Assembly: GCA_031459655.1 (NCBI GenBank)
Contig: JAVKID010000013.1
Coordinates: 1 to 37,881, forward strand
Length of the DNA: 37,881 bases
Source: Fervidifonticultor_A octavus_A
Lineage (GTDB): Bacteria > Sysuimicrobiota > Sysuimicrobiia > Sysuimicrobiales > Humicultoraceae
Direction: 5' to 3'
Shown here: in pieces, positions 27,131-35,460 of the stretch
Layout: the number at the start of each line of letters is the position of its first letter
Position numbering within the stretch: position 1 is the first letter of the stretch
Notes under the pieces: model-generated
The model's database searches: none
Told to the model about the DNA's origin: nothing
The model's input: the letters and a program-made list of their open reading frames with translations, nothing else
Made by a program: the position numbers and the translations under genes

Positions 27131-28132
27131 TCACCGCCCGCCGAGGATCTCGTTGACCCAGCGGGTGACCAGGCGCTGGCGGTTCTTCCCCGCGAAGTCC
27201 ACATCGTAGTTGATGAGCGGGATCAACCGCAACGACGGCAGGCCGGCCTGACGCTTGGCCTTGTCGGTCACCGGGAAGAAGAACGTCTCCTGCTCGGCCA
27301 GCGCGTTCTGGCCCTCTATCGAGACGAACCAGTCCACCAGGCGACGCGCTTCGGCCTCCCGGCGGGTCCCACGGATGATGGAGATGGCGGGCGCCTCGAA
27401 ACCGACGCCCTCCTTGGGGAAGATCGTCAGCAGGGGATACCCGCGGAAGTAGAGCTGGTAGAGCGCGGGCGTGAACTGAATGCCCACCGCGACCTCGCCG
27501 AATGCCACCGCGCGCGAGGGCGCCGTGCCGCTGGCGGTGTAGGTCTGGATGTTGGGATGGAGCTGCTTCATGTAGGCAAAGGCCCGGTCCTCGCCCATGA
27601 TCTGGACGAGGGTCACGACCATGTTGTACGCGGTGCCCGAGGTCTGCGGGCTGGGCATCTGGATCAGGCCGCGCAGCCCGGGCTGCAGGAGGTCCTGCCA
27701 GGAGGCCGGGCGCCTGAGGCCGCGATCGGCCAGCACCCTGGTGTTCAGACCGACGCCGAGGGGGTTCATGTAGAAACTCGTCCAGTAGCCGTCGGGGTCG
27801 CGGAAGCGGGCGTCCAGCGCTGCGGCGGCCGGCGACTTGTAGGGCTGGGTCAGCCCCCGGATCTTGGCGTCCACGTGGTTCTCGCTCGGCGCGCCGAACC
27901 AGACGTCGGCCTGGGGGTTGTGGCGCTCCGCTTCCATGCGGGCAAGCGCCGGGCCGGTGGACAGGAAGGTCATCCGGACCTCGATGCCGGTCGCCCGGCT
28001 GAACGCGCCCAGCAGTTTGCGGGCGTTCTCCTCGTCCACGCTGGAGTACACCGTGAGCGTCGGCGCCTGCGCGTGGGCGGCGCCTGACAGGAGCAGGAAG
28101 ATCACGAGCATCCACACGATCCGTCGTGGCAT
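27131..28132 (-). CDS. ABC importer solute-binding protein (family 1, iron/phosphonate-type)
   Basis: 333 residues from an ATG at 28132 with AAGGAGG upstream. Signal peptide VWMLVIFLLLSGAAHAQA, then TLTVYSSVDEENARKLLGAFSRATGIEV, the type 2 periplasmic-binding opening shared by ferric-iron (FbpA/AfuA) and aminoethylphosphonate (PhnS) receptors. SWQDLLQPGLRGLIQMPSPQTSGTAYN is the hinge/anion-binding region. FbpA-type paired tyrosines near the C-terminus are not obvious, so the substrate is open. It heads a three-gene importer with the fused permease and ATPase. Confidence 0.88.
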   Translation of the reverse strand: MPRRIVWMLVIFLLLSGAAHAQAPTLTVYSSVDEENARKLLGAFSRATGIEVRMTFLSTGPALARMEAERHNPQADVWFGAPSENHVDAKIRGLTQPYKSPAAAALDARFRDPDGYWTSFYMNPLGVGLNTRVLADRGLRRPASWQDLLQPGLRGLIQMPSPQTSGTAYNMVVTLVQIMGEDRAFAYMKQLHPNIQTYTASGTAPSRAVAFGEVAVGIQFTPALYQLYFRGYPLLTIFPKEGVGFEAPAISIIRGTRREAEARRLVDWFVSIEGQNALAEQETFFFPVTDKAKRQAGLPSLRLIPLINYDVDFAGKNRQRLVTRWVNEILGGR

Positions 28133-28231
28133 CGCCTCATCCTCCTTAGACGTCCTCAGCGTTGGGTTCCCCTTTCCCGGCTCCGCACCCTGCACCGTTC
28201 GCGGTCCGGGCGGCGCGCATCCCCCAGTACC

Positions 28232-28237
28232 AGTATA
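28232..28237 (-). promoter_or_regulatory. Candidate -10 box of the ABC importer operon
   Basis: TATACT on the minus strand (five of six to TATAAT), in the 169-base divergent gap before the importer and gmhA. It would give a leader of about 90 bases. No good -35 was found, so support is weak. Confidence 0.3.
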
Positions 28238-28301
28238 GGAAGCCCTCCGGCCGTATCGAATTCCCCCTAGCGTGGCCAGGAGGACCCGGCGAGAGCCGGC
28301 C

Positions 28302-28883
28302 ATGGTGGAGCAGGCGCAGCACTCGCTGCGCGAGAGCACCGCGGCGCTGCAGGGGTGCCTGGAGCGCGTGCCGGACGCCGTCGCCGACGCCTCGCGCCTC
28401 ATCCTCGACGCTCTCCGCCGAGGTCGGAAGGCCGTCCTCTTCGGGAACGGCGGCTCGGCCGCCGACGCCCAGCACCTGGCCGCCGACCTCGTCGGCCGGT
28501 TCGGCCGGCAGCGGGCGCCAGTGCCCGCCGTGGCGCTCACGGCGGACACCGCGGTGCTCACCGCCGTCGGCAACGACTACGGGTTCGACCGCGTCTTCGC
28601 CCGGCAGGTGGAAGCGCTGGTCGGGGCGGGCGACGTGGTGATCGCCATCTCGACCAGCGGCCGCTCCGCCAATGTCGTCGAAGGGGTCCGGGCCGCCAGG
28701 CGCACCGGGGCGCGGGTGGTGGTCCTGACCGGGAGCGAGGGCGGCGCGCTGGCGCGCCTGGCCGATGTGGTGATCCGCGTCCCTTCCACCCAGACGGCCA
28801 GGATCCAGGAGGCCCACATCGCCATCGGCCACGCGATCTGCGCTATCGTGGAGGCCGCCTGGGTCCGTCGAGGGACGCGGTGA
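28302..28883 (+). CDS. gmhA: Phosphoheptose isomerase (SIS domain)
   Basis: 193 residues from the ATG at 28302; a GTG at 28272 would add ten residues, without a ribosome site. SIS-domain signature: GRKAVLFGNGGSAADAQHLAADLVGRF, AISTSGRSANVVEGVRAARRTGARVVVLTG, and STQTARIQEAHIAIGHAICAIVE, with the C-terminal Gln/Glu/His of the GmhA zinc site. GmhA converts sedoheptulose-7-phosphate to D-glycero-D-manno-heptose-7-phosphate, first step of heptose synthesis for lipopolysaccharide or glycoproteins/S-layers. No gmhB or hldE is in this window; a D-threonine-aldolase-like remnant follows by 34 bases. Confidence 0.88.
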   Translation: MVEQAQHSLRESTAALQGCLERVPDAVADASRLILDALRRGRKAVLFGNGGSAADAQHLAADLVGRFGRQRAPVPAVALTADTAVLTAVGNDYGFDRVFARQVEALVGAGDVVIAISTSGRSANVVEGVRAARRTGARVVVLTGSEGGALARLADVVIRVPSTQTARIQEAHIAIGHAICAIVEAAWVRRGTR

Positions 28884-28917
28884 TATCGGCGGTTCCGGCA
28901 CCGCCAGGTGTGAGCCG

Positions 28918-29481
28918 ATGTCGCTGACCGAGGCGCAGCCGGTGGTGGATCTCCGCGACACCCCGGTGGTGACCGTCGATCTGGACATCCTGGAGGCCAA
29001 CATCCGCCGCCTCCAGCGCTACTGCGACGCCCACGGCATCGCGAACCGGCCCCACATCAAGACCCACAACCGCGCCGGGACCTACGTGTTCAACGACCGC
29101 GCCACCGTCGCCGCGGGCGCCATCCTCGACGCCGGCTCCAAGACCCTGTCGTCGGCCCTGGCCGGCCAGACCGGGCACGGCCGCATCGCCGGGTACCCGG
29201 ACGCCGTGATCGCCCGCCTCAACGAGGAGCATGGCACCGTGGACCTCAGCGCCTGCCGCGCGCGGCCGGAAGTCGGTGAGATCGTCTCGGTCATCCCCAA
29301 CCACACCTGCGTGGTGACCAACCTCCACGACCGGCTGGCCGGCGGGCGGCACCTGACCCGGGCGGTTCACGAGCCCCTGGGGCCGCCCCGCCGGCCCTCC
29401 CAGGGCACATCGTCCACGCCCGCGCGGCGGTTGAGCACTCTGGCCAGGATGAACAGGCAGTCGGAGAGCCGGTTGAGGTAG
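28918..29481 (+). pseudogene. D-threonine-aldolase-like gene with internal deletion
   Basis: The first roughly 49 residues (DTPVVTVDLDILEANIRRLQRYCDAHGIANRPHIKTH) are the N-terminus of a D-threonine aldolase/alanine-racemase-fold enzyme, ending at the PLP lysine (IKTH). The frame then jumps to NRAGTYVFND, TVDLSACRARPEVGEIVSVIPNHTCVV and NLHDRL, the end of the C-terminal beta domain (zinc-site PNHTC). Roughly 190-200 residues of barrel are missing, yet the frame is kept. Downstream the sequence loses similarity and runs over the convergent adenosyltransferase gene. The product could not form the TIM barrel, so I call it a pseudogene; assembly error is the alternative. Confidence 0.75.
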
Positions 29482-29924
29482 CGCAGGATCTCAGGATTGA
29501 CCGGCTGCTCGCGGGCCAGCGTCACCGTTCGCCGCTCGGCGCGGCGCACAAGGGCGCGCGCCAGATGGCAGAGCGCGGCCTCCCGGCAGCCGCCCGGCAG
29601 GATGAAGGTCTGCAGCGGATCGAGTTCGGCTTCCCAGCCGTCGATCAGCGCTTCCAGCGAGGCGACCGCCTCGGCGCCGAGGGCCGGAACCCGACCGGGC
29701 TGGGGCGTGGCGAGTTCGGCGCCGACCTCGAAGAGCGTCCGTTGCATGGCGCGCACGACCGCCGCCAGGTCGGCGTCGAGGTGGGTGGCCACCAGCCCCA
29801 GCGCGCTGTTCGCCTCGTCCAGCGCGCCGTAGGCCTCCACCCGGGGATCGTCCTTGGGGACCCGGCCGCCGCCGAACAGGCCCGTCTCGCCGCGATCACC
29901 GGTCCTGGTGTAGATCTTCGGCAT
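29367..29924 (-). CDS. PduO-type cob(I)yrinic acid a,c-diamide adenosyltransferase
   Basis: 185 residues from the ATG at 29924. Family motifs: KIYTRTGDRGETGLFGGGRVPKDDPRVEAYGALDEANSALG near the N-terminus (ATP/phosphate site), AELATPQPGR, FILPGGCREAALCHLARALVRRAERR, and LRYLNRLSDCLFILARVLNRRAG. It attaches the adenosyl group of ATP to the cobalt of corrinoids to make adenosylcobalamin; works as a trimer in the cytoplasm. Its start overlaps the S9 peptidase end by 29 bases on the same strand, and its own end overlaps the D-threonine-aldolase remnant. Confidence 0.92.
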   Translation of the reverse strand: MPKIYTRTGDRGETGLFGGGRVPKDDPRVEAYGALDEANSALGLVATHLDADLAAVVRAMQRTLFEVGAELATPQPGRVPALGAEAVASLEALIDGWEAELDPLQTFILPGGCREAALCHLARALVRRAERRTVTLAREQPVNPEILRYLNRLSDCLFILARVLNRRAGVDDVPWEGRRGGPRGS

Positions 29925-32028
29925 CGCCCTCCGCTCCACCGTCCGCCTCGCCGGCCCCCACAGCGGCGGCCGGCGCGTCTTCTCGCCGCCCTGCCGCAGG
30001 CACGGGCGGGATGTGGCTGGTGAACCACTGCACGATCAGCCGCAGGCGCTCGACGCGGTGCTGCGGCTTCCCGCTGCGTGAGAGGTCGTGGCTCTCGTCG
30101 GGAAAGCGCGCGAAGACCACCTCCTTGCCCTGCTTCTTCAACGCGGCAAAGAGCTGCTCGCCTTCGCTGATGGGGCAGCGCAGGTCGTTCTCGCTGTGGA
30201 GGATCAACAGCGGCGTCGTGATCCGGTTCACGTAGGCCAGCGGGGACTTCTCCCAGTAGAACTCCGGGGCGTCCCACGGGTCACCCGGGAACTCCCAGTA
30301 GCCCTTGAAGTACGCCAGGTCGCTCGTCCCCCACTGGCTCAGGCAGTTGGCGATGCTCCGCATCGTGACGGCAGCCTTGAAGCGCTGCGTGTGCCCGATA
30401 GCCCAGGTGGTCATGTAGCCGCCGTAGGAGCCGCCCTCCACGCCCAGGCGGTCGGGGTCCAGGAAGGGGAACCGCGCCAGCGCGGCGTCCAGACCGGCCA
30501 TGATGTCGGCGAAGTCCTTGCCGCCCCAGTCGTGGTGCGTGGCCGCGGTGAACGTCTGCCCGTAGCCCTGGCTGCCGCGCGGGTTGGTGAGCACCACCGC
30601 GTACCCCAGCGCGGCCAGCACCTGGAACTCGTGGAAGAACGTCTCCCCGTAGGCCGCGTGCGGTCCGCCGTGAATGGCCAGAATCGTCGGGTAGCGCCGG
30701 AGGGGGTCGTAGCCCACCGGCGGAATCACCCACCCCTCGATCGTCCAGTCGTCAGCGCCGAGGTAGGCGAACCGCTGGGGCGCAGCCAGTTCCACCTCGT
30801 CGAGGAGGGCGTTGTTCACCGCGGTGAGGCGGCGCTCGGTGACGACGACCGGCCGGCCCTCGTCGAGTCCTTCAACCTCGCCGACCCAGAGGTCGCCGGG
30901 CGTAGCGGGATCCGAGATCGCCATCGCCACGCGGCGGCGGGCGGCGTCGTAGGATTCAGCGTAGATCTCGCGCCGGCCCGACGTCAACAGCCGCACGCCG
31001 CCCGTCGCCACGTCCACCGCCGCCAGCTGCGTCGTCCCGCCGTCGGCCACCATCACGAAGACGAACCGGCCGTCAGGCGACCACACCGGCCGCCCCGCGG
31101 TGGGATGGGCGCGCATGTCCGAGATGATGTGGTGGACGAGCGAGCGGTCGAAGTGGCGGGTCAGACACCGAGGCGGCCCGCTCCCGTCGGCAGGAACCAC
31201 CCAGAGCATCACGTTGGACGCCTGCATGCAGGCGTTCTCATGGCCCAGGTAGGCGATCATCGACCCGTCGGGCGACCAGGCCGGCGCGAAGACCGGTCCG
31301 ACCCCACCGGTGAGCCGCCGCAGGTCCCCGCCGGCCAGGGCGAGGACCCAGATGTCGGCCACGTTGGTGTAGTCGGCGTCGTCGTTGCGGTTCGCCACCA
31401 GCGCCAGGTGCGTCCCGTCGGGACTCCACGCCGGATCCCGGTGATCGAAGTCTCCGGTGGTGACCTGACGGGCCGGTCCCCCCTCGGACGGGACGACGAA
31501 GATGTGCTTGTAGCGCCCGTCCCAGAACCCCTCGCCATCGAACTTGTGCCTCATCCGGGTGATGATCCGCACGTCGCTGGAAGGCTGCTCGACACGCACG
31601 GGCTTGCCGGTGAAGGCAATCTGGGTCCCCTGCGGCGACCAGACGGCCTCGGAGGGGCCGTGCTCACCCTGTGTGATCCGCCGCGCCTCCCCGCCGTCGA
31701 CGGGAATGACCCACAGGTGCTTCGGCGGCCTGCGGTCGGAGGGCGCGGCCCCGCGGTCTGAGAGGAAGAGCACGCGCGTCCCGTCGGGCGACCAGACCGG
31801 GGACTGGTCTCGCGCCTCGCCGGTCGTGAACTGCCGGGGCGTCCCGCCCGCAGCGTCTACCAGCCACAGCGCCGACCGATATCCCGGCGTCGGCGGACCG
31901 TCGGCGCGCGGGAGGTCCTCGATGACTTCCTGGGCGTAGACGATGGTGCGGCCGTCGGGCGAGGTCGCCACGTGGGTGATCCACCGGAACGAGAGCAGAT
32001 CCTCGATGGTCATCCGTCGCGCGCTCAT
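29896..32028 (-). CDS. S9-family serine peptidase, paralogue 2
   Basis: 710 residues from the ATG at 32028, with GGAGG close before it; a second ATG lies five codons inside. The N-terminal propeller has repeats such as SPVWSPDGTRVLFLSDRG, DPAWSPDGTHLALVANR, APAWSPDGSMIAYLG and GRPVWSPDGRFVFV. The hydrolase domain has AIHGGPHAAYGETFFHEFQ, TNPRGSQGYGQTF, nucleophile GGSYGGYMTTW, acid HSENDLRCPISEGEQ and His in FPDESHDLSRSG. It is clearly related to the S9 protein at 22249-24249 but divergent, so an old duplication. Its C-terminal tail (PAAGRREDAPAAAVGAGEADGG) is low complexity and overlaps the adenosyltransferase start. Confidence 0.92.
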   Translation of the reverse strand: MSARRMTIEDLLSFRWITHVATSPDGRTIVYAQEVIEDLPRADGPPTPGYRSALWLVDAAGGTPRQFTTGEARDQSPVWSPDGTRVLFLSDRGAAPSDRRPPKHLWVIPVDGGEARRITQGEHGPSEAVWSPQGTQIAFTGKPVRVEQPSSDVRIITRMRHKFDGEGFWDGRYKHIFVVPSEGGPARQVTTGDFDHRDPAWSPDGTHLALVANRNDDADYTNVADIWVLALAGGDLRRLTGGVGPVFAPAWSPDGSMIAYLGHENACMQASNVMLWVVPADGSGPPRCLTRHFDRSLVHHIISDMRAHPTAGRPVWSPDGRFVFVMVADGGTTQLAAVDVATGGVRLLTSGRREIYAESYDAARRRVAMAISDPATPGDLWVGEVEGLDEGRPVVVTERRLTAVNNALLDEVELAAPQRFAYLGADDWTIEGWVIPPVGYDPLRRYPTILAIHGGPHAAYGETFFHEFQVLAALGYAVVLTNPRGSQGYGQTFTAATHHDWGGKDFADIMAGLDAALARFPFLDPDRLGVEGGSYGGYMTTWAIGHTQRFKAAVTMRSIANCLSQWGTSDLAYFKGYWEFPGDPWDAPEFYWEKSPLAYVNRITTPLLILHSENDLRCPISEGEQLFAALKKQGKEVVFARFPDESHDLSRSGKPQHRVERLRLIVQWFTSHIPPVPAAGRREDAPAAAVGAGEADGGAEGDAEDLHQDR

Positions 32029-32051
32029 GCAGCCTCCATGTGACGGTGACG

Positions 32052-32237
32052 TCAGGGAGCGAACACTCCCTCGAAGCGGAGGACGAGCCTGCATGCTTCG
32101 CGAGGTCGAACGTCACCGATGTCCTTGAGCATGGCCGTCACTCCAGGGGCTTGATCCTCTTCAAGGTCCAGGGTTTCACTGGCGATGATCGCCTGCTGCT
32201 CACCGTATCGAGCGCGAATGAAGCGGCATGTGCTCAT
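32052..32237 (-). CDS. Doubtful 61-aa small frame
   Basis: A frame of 61 codons (MSTCRFIRARYGEQQAIIASE...) in the 239-base gap between the metallophosphoesterase and the S9 peptidase. Base composition is less GC-rich than the neighbours. It has no clear ribosome site and no recognised domain. It may be a remnant. Confidence 0.2.
   Translation of the reverse strand: MSTCRFIRARYGEQQAIIASETLDLEEDQAPGVTAMLKDIGDVRPREACRLVLRFEGVFAP
32054..32071. repeat. Short inverted repeat upstream of S9 paralogue 2
   Basis: AGGGAG-CGAACA-CTCCCT, a six-base stem with a six-base loop, 26 bases before the S9 start codon. It lacks a T-tract on either strand. It may be an operator or leader hairpin. Confidence 0.3.
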
Positions 32238-32267
32238 GGTAGTCCATCGCGATGATGAGGACTCGAC

Positions 32268-32999
32268 CTACCGCCCCCACGCCAGCCGCTCGATGAGCGG
32301 GGCCGGCAGGCCCGCCGCTTCCATCTTCCTCTGGGTCTCCTCGATCGGGTAGGGGACCCGATGCAGCGTCGCCGTCTGCGCGTCGGTGTCGAGCACCAGG
32401 TACGCGGCCCGGGGATCGCCATCGCGGGGCTGGCCCACGCTGCCCACGTTGAGGATGTAGCGGCGGTCGGGCCGCAACGCCAGCGGCACCCCGGCCAGCA
32501 GGCCCTGGGCGCTCACCCGGTGCTTCGATTCCACGAAGACCACGGGCTGGTGCGTGTGCCCGACCAGGGCGACGCGGAACTGATCGGCCACGAAGCTGGC
32601 GCGGGCGGCGCGGAGATCCAGGATGTACTCGTCCACCGGCTGACGCGGGCTCCCGTGGACAAGCAGGAGGCCTTCCAGGTCCTGGCGCGGGGGCAGGCCG
32701 GCGAGAAAGGCGCGGGAGGCCGGCGTCAGCGCCTGCTGGGTCCACACGATGGCGGCCTGGGCGAGGACGTTGAAGTCGTCGATGGGACGGCCGCCCAGGG
32801 CCGCCTGGTCGTGGTTCCCGAGCACGGCGGCGCGCAGGCGCGGGCTCACCCGCTCAATGCACCCGTTGGGATCCGGCCCATAGCCCACGAAGTCGCCCAG
32901 GCAGACCAGCACATCCGGGGGCGCGCGGTCCAGGTGCGCCAGCACGGCGTCGAGGGCCTCCAGGTTGGCATGGATGTCGGAGACGACCCCGATGCGCAT
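32268..32999 (-). CDS. Metallophosphoesterase (calcineurin-like, YfcE/MJ0936-type)
   Basis: 243 residues from the ATG at 32999. Metal-binding motifs in order: GVVSDIHANLEALDAVL (D-x-H), LGDFVGYGPDPNGCIE (GD-x2-G-Y-G), VLGNHD (GNHD), LLVHGSPRQPVDEYI and VALVGHTHQPVVF (GHTH), then LNVGSVGQPRDGDPRAAYLVLD. These are binuclear-metal phosphodiesterases or phosphatases with broad activity; the biological substrate is unknown. It follows ccmH by eight bases without a strong ribosome site, suggesting coupling. Confidence 0.9.
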   Translation of the reverse strand: MRIGVVSDIHANLEALDAVLAHLDRAPPDVLVCLGDFVGYGPDPNGCIERVSPRLRAAVLGNHDQAALGGRPIDDFNVLAQAAIVWTQQALTPASRAFLAGLPPRQDLEGLLLVHGSPRQPVDEYILDLRAARASFVADQFRVALVGHTHQPVVFVESKHRVSAQGLLAGVPLALRPDRRYILNVGSVGQPRDGDPRAAYLVLDTDAQTATLHRVPYPIEETQRKMEAAGLPAPLIERLAWGR

Positions 33000-33007
33000 C
33001 GGCGGGA

Positions 33008-33499
33008 TCAGTCCAGCCTGCGCAGCGCCTGCTCGATCTCCTGGACCTCGTCGGGGCCGGGGGGCGGGGGCGTCGGGCGGGGCGCCGTCTTCTGGGTGCG
33101 CAGGAATCGCCGGAGGATGAGGGCGCCGAGGATCAGCGCTGCGGGCAGGGACAACCACAGCACCAGGCCGCTGCCCCGCGGCGGCGGCGCGGCCAGCACG
33201 CCCTCCCCGAACTGCGCGATGAAGTACGCCACGATCTCCTCGCGGGTCTGGCCGGCCTGGAGTCGTTCGCGGATGATCTGGCGCATCTGCTCGGCGAGCT
33301 GGCTGTTGGACTCGGCGACCGTCTGGCCGGCGCAGACGGGGCACATCAGGTCCCGGGCGATGCTGTGGACCTGATCCTCGAGGGTGGGCGCGGCGAGCCC
33401 GGTTCCCGCAGCGGCCGACAGCGCCAGGAGCGCCGCGGAGAGGCAGATGGCGGCGGCGACCGCGCCGCGTACCATCGCACCCGGTCGGGCCGCACTCAT
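33008..33499 (-). CDS. ccmH: CcmH/CycL-type cytochrome c maturation protein
   Basis: 163 residues from the ATG at 33499. A signal/anchor helix (AVAAAICLSAALLALSAAAGTGLA), then EDQVHSIARDLMCPVCAGQTVAESNSQLAEQMRQIIRERLQAGQTREEIVAYFIAQFGEGVLAAPP, the CcmH domain with its redox Cys pair (CPVC; proteobacterial members have LRCxVCQNQ), then a C-terminal membrane helix (GLVLWLSLPAALILGALILRRF) and a Pro-rich tail. CcmH reduces apocytochrome c heme-binding cysteines outside the membrane. No other ccm genes are here. It overlaps the helical-repeat gene by four bases. Confidence 0.88.
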   Translation of the reverse strand: MSAARPGAMVRGAVAAAICLSAALLALSAAAGTGLAAPTLEDQVHSIARDLMCPVCAGQTVAESNSQLAEQMRQIIRERLQAGQTREEIVAYFIAQFGEGVLAAPPPRGSGLVLWLSLPAALILGALILRRFLRTQKTAPRPTPPPPGPDEVQEIEQALRRLD

Positions 33500-34323
33500 C
33501 CCAGAGCCCCCTCGGCCCGCCGCAGTTCCCACCGGCAGCCCAGGGCGCGGAAGAGGTCTGCCGCCGCGGCCTGCTCGTCCAGGGCCTCGGGACGATCCTG
33601 TACCAAGAGCGCCCGCGCCAGCACCAGGCGGGCGGCGGCCTGGTGGTACCGGTCGCCCTGCTGCCGGAAGACGGCCAGGGCCTCGCGCGCGACCAGTTCG
33701 GCCCTGGCGGCCTCGCGGGCGGCCAGCAGCGCGCCGGCGTATCCCAGGCCGGCCTCGGCGCGGCCGGAAGGGTCGCGGGCGGGCCAGCGCCGCCGCGCCT
33801 CCTCGTGGAGCGCGACGGCCCGGCGCACCGCCCGGCGATCTGTAGGGGTATGGCGGACGATCAGGTCGCCGCGGCTGGCGGATGCGGCGGCCAGATACTC
33901 GTCCCGGCGGACCCGGCGAGCCAGACGCATCGTCCGGTCAGAGAACGCGAGGCCCGCAGCCAGCGCGGCGTTCGCGCGGACCGGCACGACGTCGGCCAGA
34001 TCCCGGTAGATCGCTTCCACCAGGGTGCGGTAGGGAATGGTCGCCGCGTCCCCCTGCGCCCGGGCGACCACGTTGACCAGTTCGCGGGCGCGTTCCAGTG
34101 CGGTCTCCATCGGCTCGGGCCGGCGCGTGTACCTGAGCGCCGTTGAGAGCCCGAGCAACCAGAGGGTCAGCCGCGCGGGGTCGCCCGACGCGCGCACGCG
34201 ATCCTCGGCGGCCTGCAGCGCCTCGAGCGCGCGCTCGAGCGCCGGGTGCCCTTCGCTGAAGAACGCCCGCAGCGAGGTCCAGCCCGCCTCCAGCGGCTCC
34301 GCCTCCACCGCCCTCGCGCCCAC
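33496..34323 (-). CDS. Helical-repeat (TPR-like) protein, unknown
   Basis: 275 residues, nearly all alpha-helical and Ala/Arg-rich, with helix pairs resembling tetratricopeptide repeats (LERALEALQAAEDRVRASGDPARLTLWLLGLSTAL; EAGLGYAGALLAAREAARAELVAREALAVFRQQGDRYHQAAARLVLARALL). No signal peptide or catalytic motif is seen. It overlaps ccmH by four bases. Fused or neighbouring TPR domains are typical of CcmH/CcmI partners that hold apocytochrome c, so an apocytochrome chaperone is a possible but unproven role. Confidence 0.7.
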   Translation of the reverse strand: MGARAVEAEPLEAGWTSLRAFFSEGHPALERALEALQAAEDRVRASGDPARLTLWLLGLSTALRYTRRPEPMETALERARELVNVVARAQGDAATIPYRTLVEAIYRDLADVVPVRANAALAAGLAFSDRTMRLARRVRRDEYLAAASASRGDLIVRHTPTDRRAVRRAVALHEEARRRWPARDPSGRAEAGLGYAGALLAAREAARAELVAREALAVFRQQGDRYHQAAARLVLARALLVQDRPEALDEQAAAADLFRALGCRWELRRAEGALG

Positions 34324-34329
34324 GGCCCC

Positions 34330-35007
34330 TCACCACGCCCGTCCTGCTCGGACGCGCGCCGCCCAGAGGAACCCGAACAGCCACAGGGAGGCGACCATGG
34401 TCACCAGCAGGCCGGCGGGGATGCCGGCCCACACCGGGAGGTGCTGCTGGGCGAAGCCCAGGACGAACTGCAGCGCCCACACAAAGAGGAAGGCCACGGC
34501 GAACCCGCCGCGCGCGCCCGCGCGGGCCAGATAGGCCGTCGTGCAGACGTGCGCCAGGATCGGGAACAGCCACCCCATGACGGCAGCCGTGCTGGAGACG
34601 GCGGTGATGTACGGCGATCCGACCAGCTGCAGCGCGCTGGCGAGCACCGGCTGGGCCGAGACGAACGCGAATCCGGCTCCGGCGGCGGCGCCGTACGCCA
34701 GGCCCACGAGGGCATCGGCCGGGCGGGCGATGATGGCCAGCAGCGGCGCGGTGACCTTCACGAGTTCGCTCACGGCGGCGACGATGAGCAGGTAGGCCGC
34801 GGCGCCTCCCGGGGTGGTGACCTGGCCGACGTAGGGGCCCGCCCAGTCCCAGGCCATCTGCGCGGCTTCCCGGGCGATGGGGCTCACCGCGGCGCCGGCC
34901 ACCAGACACAGCCACACCCCCGGCCGCCGGAGGACCGGCCAGGCGAGCGGGAGGAAGCCGGCGAGGGCGAAGAGTCCCGCGATGACGGTGGCATAGGACG
35001 GCGGCAT
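34330..35007 (-). CDS. Polytopic membrane protein, possibly PrsW/YhfC-like intramembrane protease
   Basis: 225 residues with about seven membrane helices, starting at an ATG preceded by GAGGG. The loop/helix VSELVKVTAPLLAI contains a Glu-x2-Lys, GLAYGAAAGAGFAFVS is a Gly-rich helix, and LAHVCTTAYLARAGARGGFAVAF contains a His. This arrangement recalls glutamic-type intramembrane proteases of the PrsW/YhfC group, but the match is loose and no activity can be claimed. The stop is six bases before the helical-repeat gene start, so the two are probably co-transcribed. Confidence 0.65.
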   Translation of the reverse strand: MPPSYATVIAGLFALAGFLPLAWPVLRRPGVWLCLVAGAAVSPIAREAAQMAWDWAGPYVGQVTTPGGAAAYLLIVAAVSELVKVTAPLLAIIARPADALVGLAYGAAAGAGFAFVSAQPVLASALQLVGSPYITAVSSTAAVMGWLFPILAHVCTTAYLARAGARGGFAVAFLFVWALQFVLGFAQQHLPVWAGIPAGLLVTMVASLWLFGFLWAARVRAGRAW

Positions 35008-35064
35008 GCAACAACCCTCAGGGAAGCGCGGCCCTGGCCATTGTAGGACACCGCGGGGGTCGGG

Positions 35065-35460
35065 TCAATTTGAGGGACGAGACGGCCCCACTCCGCGCGC
35101 CGGCGGTCCCGCCGCGGCGTTCGCCCTGGCCCACAGCGTCCGGACGATCTCCACCAGTTCACCGCGGCGGCGCTGCGTGGGCACCGGGACGGACGCCGGC
35201 TGTCCCTCTGCGTACCTGGTGCGGACGGTGGTGGTGTAGAACGGCGCCCAGAAGGCCTGCTCGTCACCCTCGAGCAGGATGACGACGCGCGAGCCGATGC
35301 GGGCTTCGAGCCGGCAGCGGCCGGGCGTGTGGACGACCCACGCGTCGGTGGCGCCGAATTCGCGGCGCAGGATGGCGCGCAGGCGCGAGGCCAACAGCGG
35401 CCGGCCAGGCCACCGCCTGGCCGGCCGCAAAGGCGCGGGCAGCCCCGGGGCGTCACTCAC
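35065..35460 (-). CDS. Hypothetical protein, 131 aa
   Basis: Begins GTG at 35460, overlapping the stop of the next upstream gene. The middle is a plausible alpha/beta fold (LLASRLRAILRREFGATDAWVVHTPGRCRLEARIGSRVVILLEGDEQAFW-AP-FYTTTVRTRYAEG); the ends are Pro/Arg-rich. No known family or motif was recognised. Gene reality rests on the coupling to 35453-35707 and the lack of a better frame. Confidence 0.55.
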   Translation of the reverse strand: MSDAPGLPAPLRPARRWPGRPLLASRLRAILRREFGATDAWVVHTPGRCRLEARIGSRVVILLEGDEQAFWAPFYTTTVRTRYAEGQPASVPVPTQRRRGELVEIVRTLWARANAAAGPPARGVGPSRPSN

